Source of the DNA: Acidobacteriota bacterium
GTDB lineage: Bacteria > Acidobacteriota > Terriglobia > Terriglobales > SCQP01
Length of the DNA stretch: 36,570 nt
Reading direction: 5' to 3'
NCBI GenBank assembly: GCA_021826505.1
Contig: JAKAZV010000012.1
Coordinates: 1-36,570, forward strand
The position numbers and the translations under genes were made by a program. Below are positions 16,945 to 26,100 of the stretch, one piece after another (position 1 is the stretch's first letter; the number at the start of each line of letters is the position of its first letter). Under the pieces are notes generated by a model. The model had not been told where the DNA came from. It made no database searches and was given only the letters and a program-made list of their open reading frames with translations.

Positions 16945-17841
16945 TTACGAAAGAGGATGCCCAGCCACCCATTCGTAGGCTTCCCGGTATTTAGCCGTGG
17001 TTGCGGCCACTACCTTTGCGGGCAGCTCCGGCCCGGGCGGCTGCTTATTCCAGCTCAGTGTTTCCAGATAATCGCGCACATACTGTTTATCAAACGATTC
17101 CTGCCCGTGGCCGGGGGCGTACCGGGCGCGCGGCCAGTAGCGGGAAGAATCGGGCGTCAGGACTTCATCGGCCAAAATCAGCGGCCCGCCCGCGGCCGCG
17201 CGGCCAAATTCAAATTTGGTATCGGCCAGAATCAGCCCTCGCGCCTCGGCATGCGTGGCGGCGCGGCGGTAAATTTCCAGGCTCAGCCGCGCCAGTTCGG
17301 CGGCATCGGCCGCGCCCACCAGTTGCGCCGCCTGCGTCGGCGAAATATTTTCATCATGCCCGGTCTGTGCCTTGGTGCTGGGGGTAAATAAGGGGGTGGG
17401 CAGGCGGTCGGATTCGCGCAGTCCCGGCGGCAGCTGAATGCCGCAGACCGACTGGCTGCGCTGATATTCTTTCCAGCCCGAACCGGCCAGATAGCCGCGC
17501 ACCACGCACTCGATTGGCATCATTTGCAGCTTGCGCACCAGCATCGAGCGGCCGCGCAGGGCCCCGGCATAGGGCTGGGCGGCGGCGGGAAAATCCTCGG
17601 TCCGCGCGCTGATCAGATGGTTGGGCACCACATCCGCCAGCAGATCGAACCAGAAAAGTGAAAGCTGGGTAAGAACCCGGCCCTTTTCCGGAATCGGAGT
17701 GGGCAGCACCACATCAAAGGCCGAAAGCCGGTCGCTGGCCACCAGCAGCAAGCGGTCGCCAAAATCATAAATGTCCCTCACCTTGCCGCGGGAAAGCAGC
17801 TGCAGGCCGGGAAAATCGCTTTGCATGAGCGTCTCTGACAT
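16945..17841 (-). CDS. purC: Phosphoribosylaminoimidazole-succinocarboxamide synthase
   Basis: LLSRGKVRDIYDFGDRLLLVASDRLSAFDVVLPTPIPEKG and VVRGYLAGSGWKEYQ; ATG at 17841 (MSETLMQSDFPG) chosen. Confidence 0.95.
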   Translation of the reverse strand: MSETLMQSDFPGLQLLSRGKVRDIYDFGDRLLLVASDRLSAFDVVLPTPIPEKGRVLTQLSLFWFDLLADVVPNHLISARTEDFPAAAQPYAGALRGRSMLVRKLQMMPIECVVRGYLAGSGWKEYQRSQSVCGIQLPPGLRESDRLPTPLFTPSTKAQTGHDENISPTQAAQLVGAADAAELARLSLEIYRRAATHAEARGLILADTKFEFGRAAAGGPLILADEVLTPDSSRYWPRARYAPGHGQESFDKQYVRDYLETLSWNKQPPGPELPAKVVAATTAKYREAYEWVAGHPLS

Positions 17842-17870
17842 AAATGGTTCAAGCCATCCTCGGGGAAAAA

Positions 17871-18146
17871 TTAGGGCAGACGCAACCGTTGTGTCACTGC
17901 CGGCCCCAGTCGGGAAAAATGTTTTAAATTCCAAGTATAAATAATATCGGCTTGAAATTTGAGGGCGCATCGCGCGATGAGAGCGTCATAAATCGCGCCG
18001 CCAGGAATTTCGTATTCCCCTGCTTCCGCTGGAACCGCGTCATAGTCACCCAGATCGAGCGTGATTGGATGAAATTGTGTGCGGATATCCAGAATCTGCT
18101 GATGCACCGGAGCCGCTGGCAAATCCGAAGGTTTTGGCAAAAGCAT
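17871..18146 (-). pseudogene. 5'-truncated PIN-domain (VapC-like) toxin remnant
   Basis: IPGGAIYDALIARCALKFQADIIYTWNLKHFSRLGP is the C-terminal half of a PIN domain; the N-terminal half with the first catalytic Asp is absent, and an in-frame TAG lies within the upstream repeat array. Confidence 0.65.
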
Positions 18147-18177
18147 GTTCCAACGCAGGTATGGTGCGGATGGTGGT

Positions 18178-18285
18178 GGCTGTAGCTAGGCTGTAGGTAG
18201 GCTGTAGGTAGAAAAACGTGTCTACCTACAGCCTTAAGTTTAATATATTCAAGGGTTTAGCTCATGGCTGTAGGTACTGTAGGTA
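18178..18285. repeat. 11-bp repeat array (GGCTGTAGGTA) with an inverted copy
   Basis: Copies at 18178-18188 (one mismatch), 18189-18199, 18200-18210, inverted 18223-18233, 18266-18276, partial 18277-18285. Confidence 0.9.
18199..18234. repeat. 14-bp perfect inverted repeat (hairpin)
   Basis: AGGCTGTAGGTAGA-AAAACGTG-TCTACCTACAGCCT. Confidence 0.9.
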
Positions 18286-18369
18286 AAAAATCAGCATTTT
18301 CCTATTCTCAGGCAGGATATTTTTGCGAAATGATTTCGCGTAAAAAAATGCGGCGATGCCGCTTCGTCG

Positions 18370-21300
18370 TCACCCGGCCCGCTTGACGGCTTCCTCTAAT
18401 CGCACCGAGACTATGCGCGAAACCCCCGACTGCGGCATGGTCACTCCGTAGAGCAGCGGCGCGATTTCCATGGTTTTGCGGCTGTGGGTAATGATGATGA
18501 ACTGAGTCTGCGCGCTCATTTCCCGCACCATTTGCGTAAAGCGGCCGATATTGGCGTCGTCGAGCGGCGCGTCCACTTCGTCCAGCACGCAGAAGGGGCT
18601 GGGCTGGAAGCGGAAGACGGCGACCAGCAGCGCCAGCGCGGTCATGGCTTTTTCCCCGCCCGAGAGCAGCATGGCGTTCTGCAATTTTTTGCCCGGCGGC
18701 TGGGCCACGATATCCACTCCGCCCTCGGGATTATTTTCCGCGTCGGTCAGGCGCAAAAAGCCCTGGCCTCCGCCAAACAGAGTGCGGAAAGTTTCCTGAA
18801 AATAGGCATTGATTTTTTCAAACGCCTCGGCGAACTGCTGCCGTGTGACGGTGTCAATTTCCTGAATCGCCTTTTGCGTATCGGCGATGGAATCGAACAA
18901 GTCCTTGCGCTGGGTTTCCAGGAACTGATGGCGTTGCTCGGTCTCCTGAAATTCCTCCAGCGCCATCAGGTTGACCGGTCCCAGATGCTCAATGCGATTG
19001 TGGAGTTCGCGCACTTCCTCGGCCGCCGCCGCTATAACCGCCGCATCGGGAATTTCCGCGGGAATCAGATCCGGGCTCAATTCCTGGCCGAGGTCGTGCA
19101 GAAAGGTCTGGGCCAGATGCTCAAGATCGGAAGCCATGCGCGCCAGCCGCACCTCGCAGCCATTTTGCCGTTCCCGCAGTCCATCCCAGGTCGTGCGCAA
19201 GGCCTGAATTTCGGGTTCCAGTTCCCGCAGCCGGGCGCGCTGGGCATCCAGCGCCGTGGCTTCTTTAGCCTGGAGTTCCGCTTGCTGATCGCGCTGCAGG
19301 GTCATGACGGCTACGGCTTCCTGGCTGGCCAGAATCGCCGCCGAAAGCTCCTGGCGCCGCCGTTCGGCTTCTTCCGCCTCCTGCTGGTGGCGTAGCGCTT
19401 GCTGCTCCAGATCGCGCAGCCGGGCTTCCAGGCGCTGCAATTGCCCGGTCAGCGCCAGCGAGCGCTCCTCCAAACGGGCTAGTTCGGACTGGGTTGCCGC
19501 CTGATGCTGACCGGCTTCTTCCCGCCGCAGCCGCGCGGCATGGCTGGCGTCGGCCAATTGCTGCTGTTCGGTTTCCGCCGCATTCCGGGCCTGATCGGCG
19601 GCCAGGCGCTGCTGGCGCAGTGTCTCCAGGCGCGCCTCCGTCGCCCGCCGCTCGTTCTGACCGCGCTCCAACTCGCCTGCCAATTGCCGCTGGCGGTCCA
19701 TGGCGCGAGTCCATTCCCGCCCCGCCTGTTCGAGCAGTTGCCGGTTGGCCAGAGTTTCTTTTTCCACTTCATGCGCCCCGGCCTGCAGCGCTTGATTTTC
19801 GCCTTCGGCGGCGGCCAGTTCGGCCTCCAGCGCCGTAATGCGAAGCTCCAGTTTTTCCAGATTTTCGCGCACCTCTTCTTCGTTGCGCGTGGTTTCGCGC
19901 AGCTCCCTTTTCAGCGAGAGCGGACCCACGCCGGAGCGCACCCCGCCGCTGACCGTCTGGCGATGAAAGCACTCACCCTGGGCGGTCAGAAAATATGCCC
20001 GCGGGTTCTCGCCCGCCAGCCGCCGGGCCAGCTCGCCTTGGGGAACGATGTAGCCGCTGCCTAGCTTGGGCAGAATGTGTTCAAGCGACTGGCCAAATCC
20101 ATTTAATATGCGCACACATTTTTTCAGCGGCAGTGGGCGTTCGCCGCCGCCCGCCTCTGGATCGGGGCCGGCGCCGATCTCGCCGGGTGAGAACATGGAA
20201 TATTGGCCGTCCTGGGGGTGCACCAGAAAGGTGACCCGGCCTTGCGCATCCTGCCGCACAATCCCCAGGCCGGCATCGGCCTCATCCCAGTTGTGCACCA
20301 CCACGTAATTCAATTCATCCCGTAAAAACTCTTCCACCACGGCCTCATACGCGGGGTCCACTTCCAGAAAATCGGCCAGCACTCCCAGCGGGCGAAATCC
20401 GCCCGCCTGGCCTGCGGGCTGAAATAGATTGCGCACCGCCTCGCTGCTGTAGCCATGGTGGGCGATCATTTCTTCCAGCGAGCGGCACCGGGCCTGCGCA
20501 TCCGCCTTGCGCGCGCGCAGTTCTTCCCTGCGCGGCTTGAGCTGGCGCAATTCCTCCCGTGCGGCCGTCAGTTGCTCCGCCACCGCGGCTTGCCGCCGGG
20601 CCAGCTCGCTATGGGTCTGTTGCAGGCTATGCCCGTTCGCTTCCAGCTCCCGCCGGCGCGCTTCGTGCGCCTCGGCTTCGGCGCGCGCCGCCGTTTGCTC
20701 CTCGTTGCAGCGGGTTAACTGGCGATCGAGGACCGCCGCCGCGGCTTCATTTTCCGCCGCCTGATGCCCCAGCGCCGAAATTTCACTTAAGGTTTGCAGC
20801 AGCCGGAGGCGCAATGCCTCGCTTTGCTGTTCCAGTTCCGCCGCCAGTTGCGCCTCCCGCTGGCTGGCGGCGCAGGCTTCCTGATGGCGCATGCGCGCGG
20901 TTTCAACTTCCCCGGCCAGCGCCTGGGAATCCTGTCCCAACCGGGACTGTTCCTCGCTTAACTCCGCCCGCTGGCCGGCCAGGCCTTGCAGCGCGGCTTC
21001 CCGCACCGTCTGCTGGCGCGCCAGATCCTCAATCTGCTGCCGGTGGAATGCCATCTGGCTCTGGGCGCGGTCGCATTCCAAAGTCAGCCGGTTCAATTCC
21101 ATTTCCGCCGCCCGCAGCCGGACTTCATGCTCCTGCGCGGTCTGCTGGGTCTGGGCGCGATCGGCATCGAGTTGCCGCACGCGCCCCTGCGCGGCTTCGG
21201 CTTCGCCGCGCAACTGCTCGAACTCGGCCTGGCATTCGGTTTGCTGGCGCCCAAGCACGCCGGCCTGGGACACCAGCACATACCGCAATTTATGGTCGTG

Positions 21301-22152
21301 TTCGGCTTTCAATTCCCCATAGCGCCGTGCCTTCGCCGCCTGCCGCTTGAGCGAAGCCATCTGGCGGGTGACTTCCTCGAAAATATCGTTAATCCGGGCG
21401 AGATTCTGGCGCGCCGATTCCAGCTTGGCCTCGGCTAGCTTTCGCTTGGCTTTATATTTGGTGACTCCGGCAGCTTCTTCGATAATGCTGCGGCGTTCGT
21501 ATGGCTTGGCCGCCAGAAGTTGCCCAATCCGGCCCTGCTCGATGATGGCATAGGATTCCGGTCCCAGCCCGGTGCCCATGAATATGTCTTGAATGTCGCG
21601 CAGGCGGCAGGGACGGCCGTTGAGCAGATATTCGCTGTCGCCGCTGCGGAACAGCCGCCGGGTGACCACCACCTCGCCTGCCCGCTGCTGGGTGGGAAAT
21701 TTGCGCCGCTTGCGAATGCTCAACACCACCGCGCCAGTGGTAACGGCGCTTTCCGTTTGCCCGTCCGCATCGGACACAGTCTCATTTACCGGACCCGCGG
21801 AGGCCGGCGCGGTCTCGGCCGTTTCCCAGCCGTCTTCGATTTCTATCGCCGGGTCTTCCACATCTTCGTTGGTTTGATAGACCTCGGGATCAATCAGTGT
21901 CAGGCTGACCTCGGCCAGGCCGCTGGCGGTCCGGTCGCGGCTGCCGGCAAAGATCACATCTTCCATGCGCTGGCCGCGCAGCGATTTGACCGATTGTTCG
22001 CCCAGCACCCAGCCGATGGCATCGGCGACGTTGGATTTTCCGCAGCCATTGGGCCCTACCACCCCCGCCACGCCATGGCCGGGGAACTGCAGTTCGGTGC
22101 GGTCGCAAAACGATTTAAAGCCTTGAATTTGCAGCTTTTTAATTTTCAGCAC
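18370..22152 (-). CDS. smc: Chromosome segregation protein SMC
   Basis: Walker A GVVGPNGCGKSNVADAIGWVLGEQ, coiled coils, hinge region, LSGGEKAMTALALLVAVF, CVLDEVDAPLDDANIGRF. Predicted GTG start (VLKIKKLQIQGFKSF) with GGAGG 7 nt upstream; the track start at 22272 is over-extended. Confidence 0.96.
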   Translation of the reverse strand: MLKIKKLQIQGFKSFCDRTELQFPGHGVAGVVGPNGCGKSNVADAIGWVLGEQSVKSLRGQRMEDVIFAGSRDRTASGLAEVSLTLIDPEVYQTNEDVEDPAIEIEDGWETAETAPASAGPVNETVSDADGQTESAVTTGAVVLSIRKRRKFPTQQRAGEVVVTRRLFRSGDSEYLLNGRPCRLRDIQDIFMGTGLGPESYAIIEQGRIGQLLAAKPYERRSIIEEAAGVTKYKAKRKLAEAKLESARQNLARINDIFEEVTRQMASLKRQAAKARRYGELKAEHDHKLRYVLVSQAGVLGRQQTECQAEFEQLRGEAEAAQGRVRQLDADRAQTQQTAQEHEVRLRAAEMELNRLTLECDRAQSQMAFHRQQIEDLARQQTVREAALQGLAGQRAELSEEQSRLGQDSQALAGEVETARMRHQEACAASQREAQLAAELEQQSEALRLRLLQTLSEISALGHQAAENEAAAAVLDRQLTRCNEEQTAARAEAEAHEARRRELEANGHSLQQTHSELARRQAAVAEQLTAAREELRQLKPRREELRARKADAQARCRSLEEMIAHHGYSSEAVRNLFQPAGQAGGFRPLGVLADFLEVDPAYEAVVEEFLRDELNYVVVHNWDEADAGLGIVRQDAQGRVTFLVHPQDGQYSMFSPGEIGAGPDPEAGGGERPLPLKKCVRILNGFGQSLEHILPKLGSGYIVPQGELARRLAGENPRAYFLTAQGECFHRQTVSGGVRSGVGPLSLKRELRETTRNEEEVRENLEKLELRITALEAELAAAEGENQALQAGAHEVEKETLANRQLLEQAGREWTRAMDRQRQLAGELERGQNERRATEARLETLRQQRLAADQARNAAETEQQQLADASHAARLRREEAGQHQAATQSELARLEERSLALTGQLQRLEARLRDLEQQALRHQQEAEEAERRRQELSAAILASQEAVAVMTLQRDQQAELQAKEATALDAQRARLRELEPEIQALRTTWDGLRERQNGCEVRLARMASDLEHLAQTFLHDLGQELSPDLIPAEIPDAAVIAAAAEEVRELHNRIEHLGPVNLMALEEFQETEQRHQFLETQRKDLFDSIADTQKAIQEIDTVTRQQFAEAFEKINAYFQETFRTLFGGGQGFLRLTDAENNPEGGVDIVAQPPGKKLQNAMLLSGGEKAMTALALLVAVFRFQPSPFCVLDEVDAPLDDANIGRFTQMVREMSAQTQFIIITHSRKTMEIAPLLYGVTMPQSGVSRIVSVRLEEAVKRAG

Positions 22153-22193
22153 GGCACATCCTCCCAGGCCGCCGCCTTCCCAGCCGGCCGCAT

Positions 22194-22209
22194 CCACAGC
22201 ATTTCGAGT
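22194..22209 (-). promoter_or_regulatory. Candidate NrdR-like box 2 upstream of smc
   Basis: ACTCGAAATGCTGTGG, about 10/16 to NrdR consensus, 31 bp from the candidate box at 22225. Confidence 0.35.
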
Positions 22210-22224
22210 CACGCGACGAGACAG

Positions 22225-22240
22225 CCACAATATATCGTGG
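22225..22240 (-). promoter_or_regulatory. Candidate NrdR-like box 1 upstream of smc
   Basis: CCACGATATATTGTGG, 13/16 to NrdR consensus, overlapping a TATATT -10 element. Confidence 0.5.
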
Positions 22241-22257
22241 GTCTGTGGCAAAGACAA
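22229..22257 (-). promoter_or_regulatory. Candidate sigma70 promoter of smc
   Basis: TTGTCT (22252-22257), 17-nt spacer, TATATT (22229-22234) on the minus strand. Confidence 0.5.
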
Positions 22258-22395
22258 GAAAAACAAATCCACAGGGCAAAATATAAAATAGTGCCCTTCA
22301 CTCTTGCGTCAAGAGGCGTTGTTCTCAATTAAAATGCATGAAATGTAGCGGAAAATGCCGGTAGCTGCAAGAAGCATACCATAATTGAATTCCCG

Positions 22396-22779
22396 TCAAG
22401 CCAACTCGACCCGTACCTGGCCGACAGGGTCCGCCAGGGCATGATCGCAGGTCAACAGCGTCGCATCCAGAGCTTCCGCGAGGGCCACATAGCAGGCGTC
22501 GTAAGCGGTTAAATGATCACGTAATTGCCAGATGCGGGGCAAAACAATCCAATGCGCATACCGGCGCAGGGGAAGATCGAGCAGAATGCCCCAGGCCTGC
22601 GCGGCGTGTTCCGTGGTTAAAATCTTTTTCTGACAATAGCGCCGGAGCGCCTGTAAGACTTCCAAATCGAGTAGATGCGGGACATGCAGTGTTTCGGCAA
22701 AAATCCGTTTCTCCACGCGTTCGCCCGTGGGAGTTCGCAGAAGTAGTTCCAGCAGCGCGGACGCATCTAGCACGATCAA
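22396..22779 (-). CDS. PIN-domain ribonuclease toxin (VapC/FitB-type)
   Basis: MIVLDASALLELLL...LEVLQALRRY...LTAYDACYVALAEALDATLLTCDHAL has the expected PIN acidic residues; TTG start overlaps the antitoxin stop (TTGA). Confidence 0.9.
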   Translation of the reverse strand: MIVLDASALLELLLRTPTGERVEKRIFAETLHVPHLLDLEVLQALRRYCQKKILTTEHAAQAWGILLDLPLRRYAHWIVLPRIWQLRDHLTAYDACYVALAEALDATLLTCDHALADPVGQVRVELA

Positions 22780-23006
22780 TGGCTGCTTCTTTCGCGGCGA
22801 ATGATTTGCGCGGGCGTTGGGCGCGGCGCCACGCGCGGCAGTTGCGCCAGGCGCTTGCGAAGTTCTTCAAGGGTGGGCCGTTCGAGCGACTGGCCAATTT
22901 CAGCCAGAAGATATTCTGAAAGCGACATGCCGGCCATGGCGGCGCGCGATTTCAACTCCCGGTGCCAGGCATCGGGCACATTGCGGATTTGCACCATGAC
23001 GGCCAT
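22776..23006 (-). CDS. FitA-like ribbon-helix-helix antitoxin
   Basis: VQIRNVPDAWHRELKSRAAMAGMSLSEYLLAEIGQSLERP is FitA/VapB-like; start at MAVMVQIRNVP fits the predicted TSS. Confidence 0.85.
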   Translation of the reverse strand: MAVMVQIRNVPDAWHRELKSRAAMAGMSLSEYLLAEIGQSLERPTLEELRKRLAQLPRVAPRPTPAQIIRRERSSH

Positions 23007-23012
23007 GTCAAA

Positions 23013-23041
23013 AGAATACCCCCATGCAAAACGCATATCAA
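23013..23041 (-). promoter_or_regulatory. Toxin-antitoxin promoter with small palindrome
   Basis: TTGATA (23036-23041), 17-nt spacer, TATTCT (23013-23018); ATGC-AAAAC-GCAT at 23024-23036. Confidence 0.6.
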
Positions 23042-23054
23042 TTTAAAAGGCAAC

Positions 23055-23086
23055 AAAAAGGGCGGCCCGTGGGGGCCGCCCTTTTT
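23055..23086. terminator. Strong bidirectional intrinsic terminator
   Basis: AAAAAGGGCGGCCC-GTGG-GGGCCGCCCTTTTT, 14-bp perfect stem, after the TonB receptor stop. Confidence 0.92.
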
Positions 23087-23110
23087 GGCAGTCAAGCTTA
23101 CGATTCCCGG

Positions 23111-26100
23111 TTAGAAGTGTAAATTCGCCGAGAACTGAATCAACCGCGGCGAGGCATCACCGCCCAGGAAAGAGCCCAGGATGCTCGTCGGAGCGCTGAC
23201 CGCGGATGTCAGCAAGCCAAAGTTGCTTGGCTGGTTCAAGTTGTGGCCAGGCAAGTAAAAATTGGGATGGTTGAAGAGATTAAAGGCGGAAAATCCGAAG
23301 CCCAACCGGGGGCCATTTTCTCCCGTCAAAGCAAAACTCTTCTTCAATGTCAAATCCGTATCGAAATAATTCGGACCATGATACTGATTCCGCATCTGGT
23401 TGCCAAAGAAATTCTGCGATCCCGCGGGTGTAAACATCGCAGCCGTTAGACATGGCGTGTTAACCGCGCTGGCAGTACAGTTCACCGACCCCGAGACAGG
23501 ATTGGCAAATACCGTACCGCCATAATTCGTCCCGGAAATCAGATTAGTGGCTGCTGAGTTAATCACGGTAAAGGGGAAGCCGGTATGGTAGAAAACCGTG
23601 CCTGCGACCGTCCATCCGCCAATCGCATCGTTGAGCAAGGCATCGCGGGAGGAAATGGGCAGCCGGTAGACATAGTTGGCATTGAATACGTGCCGCAGAT
23701 CATAATCGGAATTCCCGTAGTTGGCATTGGGGTTAAACGGATTCTGAGGATTTCCGTAGCTGGCATTGGTAGTGAATGGCAGATCGCCGCCATTGGAGAC
23801 CATATCCAGCGCATGGCTGTAGGTATAATTGGCGGTAATTTCTCCGCCGTTAAACCGGTACTGCACTGAAGTCGCCAGTCCGTTATAGTTGGAGCGCCCA
23901 ATGCTCTCCGCCTGGGTGACACCGGAAAATCTGGAATCGGCCGGCGCGGAGGGCAATCCGACAAAGCAGCTGCCGGGACAGAATGCATTCAAGCCGTTAT
24001 TCAGGAACAATTCGTTCATGCCGCGGTTGCCGACATAATTCAAGGTCAATGCCAGGTTGTCCGTGAACTGGTGCTCCACCGCCAGGTTCCATTCCTGATA
24101 CATCGGAATTTTCACCTGGGCATCCGTGGTGGTAAATCCAGGCGGGCTGAACAGAGGATCAGCTGCCGCAATTTGCGCCGCGGTCTGTCCCGCCGCAAAC
24201 CCTTTTTGAAAACCAGCATTGGCCGCGGCCGCATCCGCGAAAAGATTGGATGTTTCTCCGGGTGAAATGTTATCGAAAGCTGGAACGAATGTCGGATCAT
24301 ACGGCGGATTCTGTGAAAGGTTATCCACTAATCCCGCGGGAAAAGCATCATAAAATAGTCCATATCCGCCCCGCAGCACCGTGTTATGCCCGAATGGCCG
24401 GTACGTGAAGCCAAATCGTGGCTGCCAGAGCAGTGACTGCTCGGTCGGGAATGCTTGATGCAGGCCGGATACGATCGTCTGGTTGTAAGGAATATTGGGG
24501 TTGTGATTGATGGATCCGAAGGGGCCGGAGAAATTCGCGAAGCAATTATGCTGACAGACCGGGTTGGAATTATGGTCAAATCGCAGTGCGATAGTCACCT
24601 TGAAATTCGGCTGCATCTGCCAGTCATCTTCAATGTAGGCGCCCAATTGATAATCCGCGATGGGTTCCGTCAGACTTTGTGGAAAACTCATTTGTAATAT
24701 GCTGAGATTGCCGGAAGCTCCGGTAACCGGATCGGTTCCACCGTTATAGAGCGCGTCCAAGGTGAAGGGAATCAGCAAACCGCTGGAGAAAAACCCATAA
24801 TCCTGGTCGCTCACATCATAGCGCCGGAAATTGATCCCGGTTTTCAGGGTCTGATTGCCATACGTTTTGGACAAATCGTCAATCATCTGAAATTGGGTGA
24901 CGTTGCGCCCTTGCGGCCAGATATAATTTTCACCGCCCAGATTGCTTAAAGATCCATCTCCCATTAATAAAGTCGTGGGAAATGCTGCCAGAGTTTGGGC
25001 CGGATTCAAATTATTAAAAATGGCGGAATACCATTGATCCGTAAATTCCAGATTGTTGATCGTGGTGGAATTAAACACATGATTCCAGCTCAACTGGCCC
25101 TGATATTCCGGTTGAACGCTGGTGGCGTTGAACAGCGAATTGATCGGATCGGTGTACGTGGCTTGAGTGCCGTGATCCGTCTGGAAACGGAAAAATACGT
25201 GGTCGTTATCGCTTACGTTCTGATCAACCCGAACCGCGAGCAGATATTCATGCGTGAAATTCCCCGCCGTGGACCTGAAGGTTAAAGTGCAAGGCACTGT
25301 AGTACCCAAACCACCACTTCCGGTAAATGATGCTCCTCCAGCAGCACTGCAAGTAGCCGCTGGGCTATTCGCCGCCACCGCGCCACTGGCGCCGGGAGCT
25401 GCGTTGTAAAGAGAAAACATGTTCTTATAAAACGGAATCGACTTGGTCAATCCCAGGGTGGTCAGATTCGCTAATGTGTCGCTTTCGAACAGCGGCGATG
25501 GAATAAATGCCTGCTGGCTGGTGGGAATGACCACCCGCAGGCCTTCATAATCCACAAAGAAAAAGGTCTTATTGTGGAAAATCGGTCCGCCAAGGTCCGC
25601 TGCCCATTGATTCGCGTTATCAAAGGGCCGTTTCACCCCGGCCGCATTATTGAAGAAATCATTGGCGTTCATGGCGCGGCCATTCCATTCCCAGGTGGCA
25701 TCGCCATGAAATCGATTGCCACCGGATTTGGTCACATAGTTGACCGTGGCGCCGGCCAACTGTCCATATTGCCCCGAATAGCCGTTATTGGTGACGGTGG
25801 CCGAGGCAATCTCGTTTTGCCCGAGTGTCAGGTTCGTGGCGCCGGAGTTGTTCAGGTTAAGAAATGGATCATTATCGTTCTGGCCATCGAGCGTGAATAA
25901 ATTGGAAGTTGCAGGCAGCCCGTAGGTCGAAAAATTGCCATAACCCATCTCCGTATTCATAACCGCGCCGGGAGATGTCTGCGCAATATCCGTGATGTCA
26001 TTGCCGGGATTCGGCAAATTCTGGATCTGCTGCTCGGTAAAATGCGTGGAGACGTTGGCGGATGAGGTTTGCAGCAATGGCGTGCTGCCGGTCACATTCA

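Noticed and set aside
18325-18339. GCGAAA-TGA-TTTCGC hairpin flanked by T and A runs downstream of smc
   Set aside because: As a terminator on either strand the required U tract after the stem is missing; left as an unassigned hairpin.
18484-19395. 303-aa and other plus-strand ORFs antisense to smc
   Set aside because: SMC motifs are clear on the minus strand; the antisense ORFs have no family features.
22190-22275. DnaA-box-like TCCACA motifs near the smc start (gcatccaca, aaatccaca)
   Set aside because: Each has at least two differences from TTATNCACA and there is no cluster or origin-like AT-rich element.
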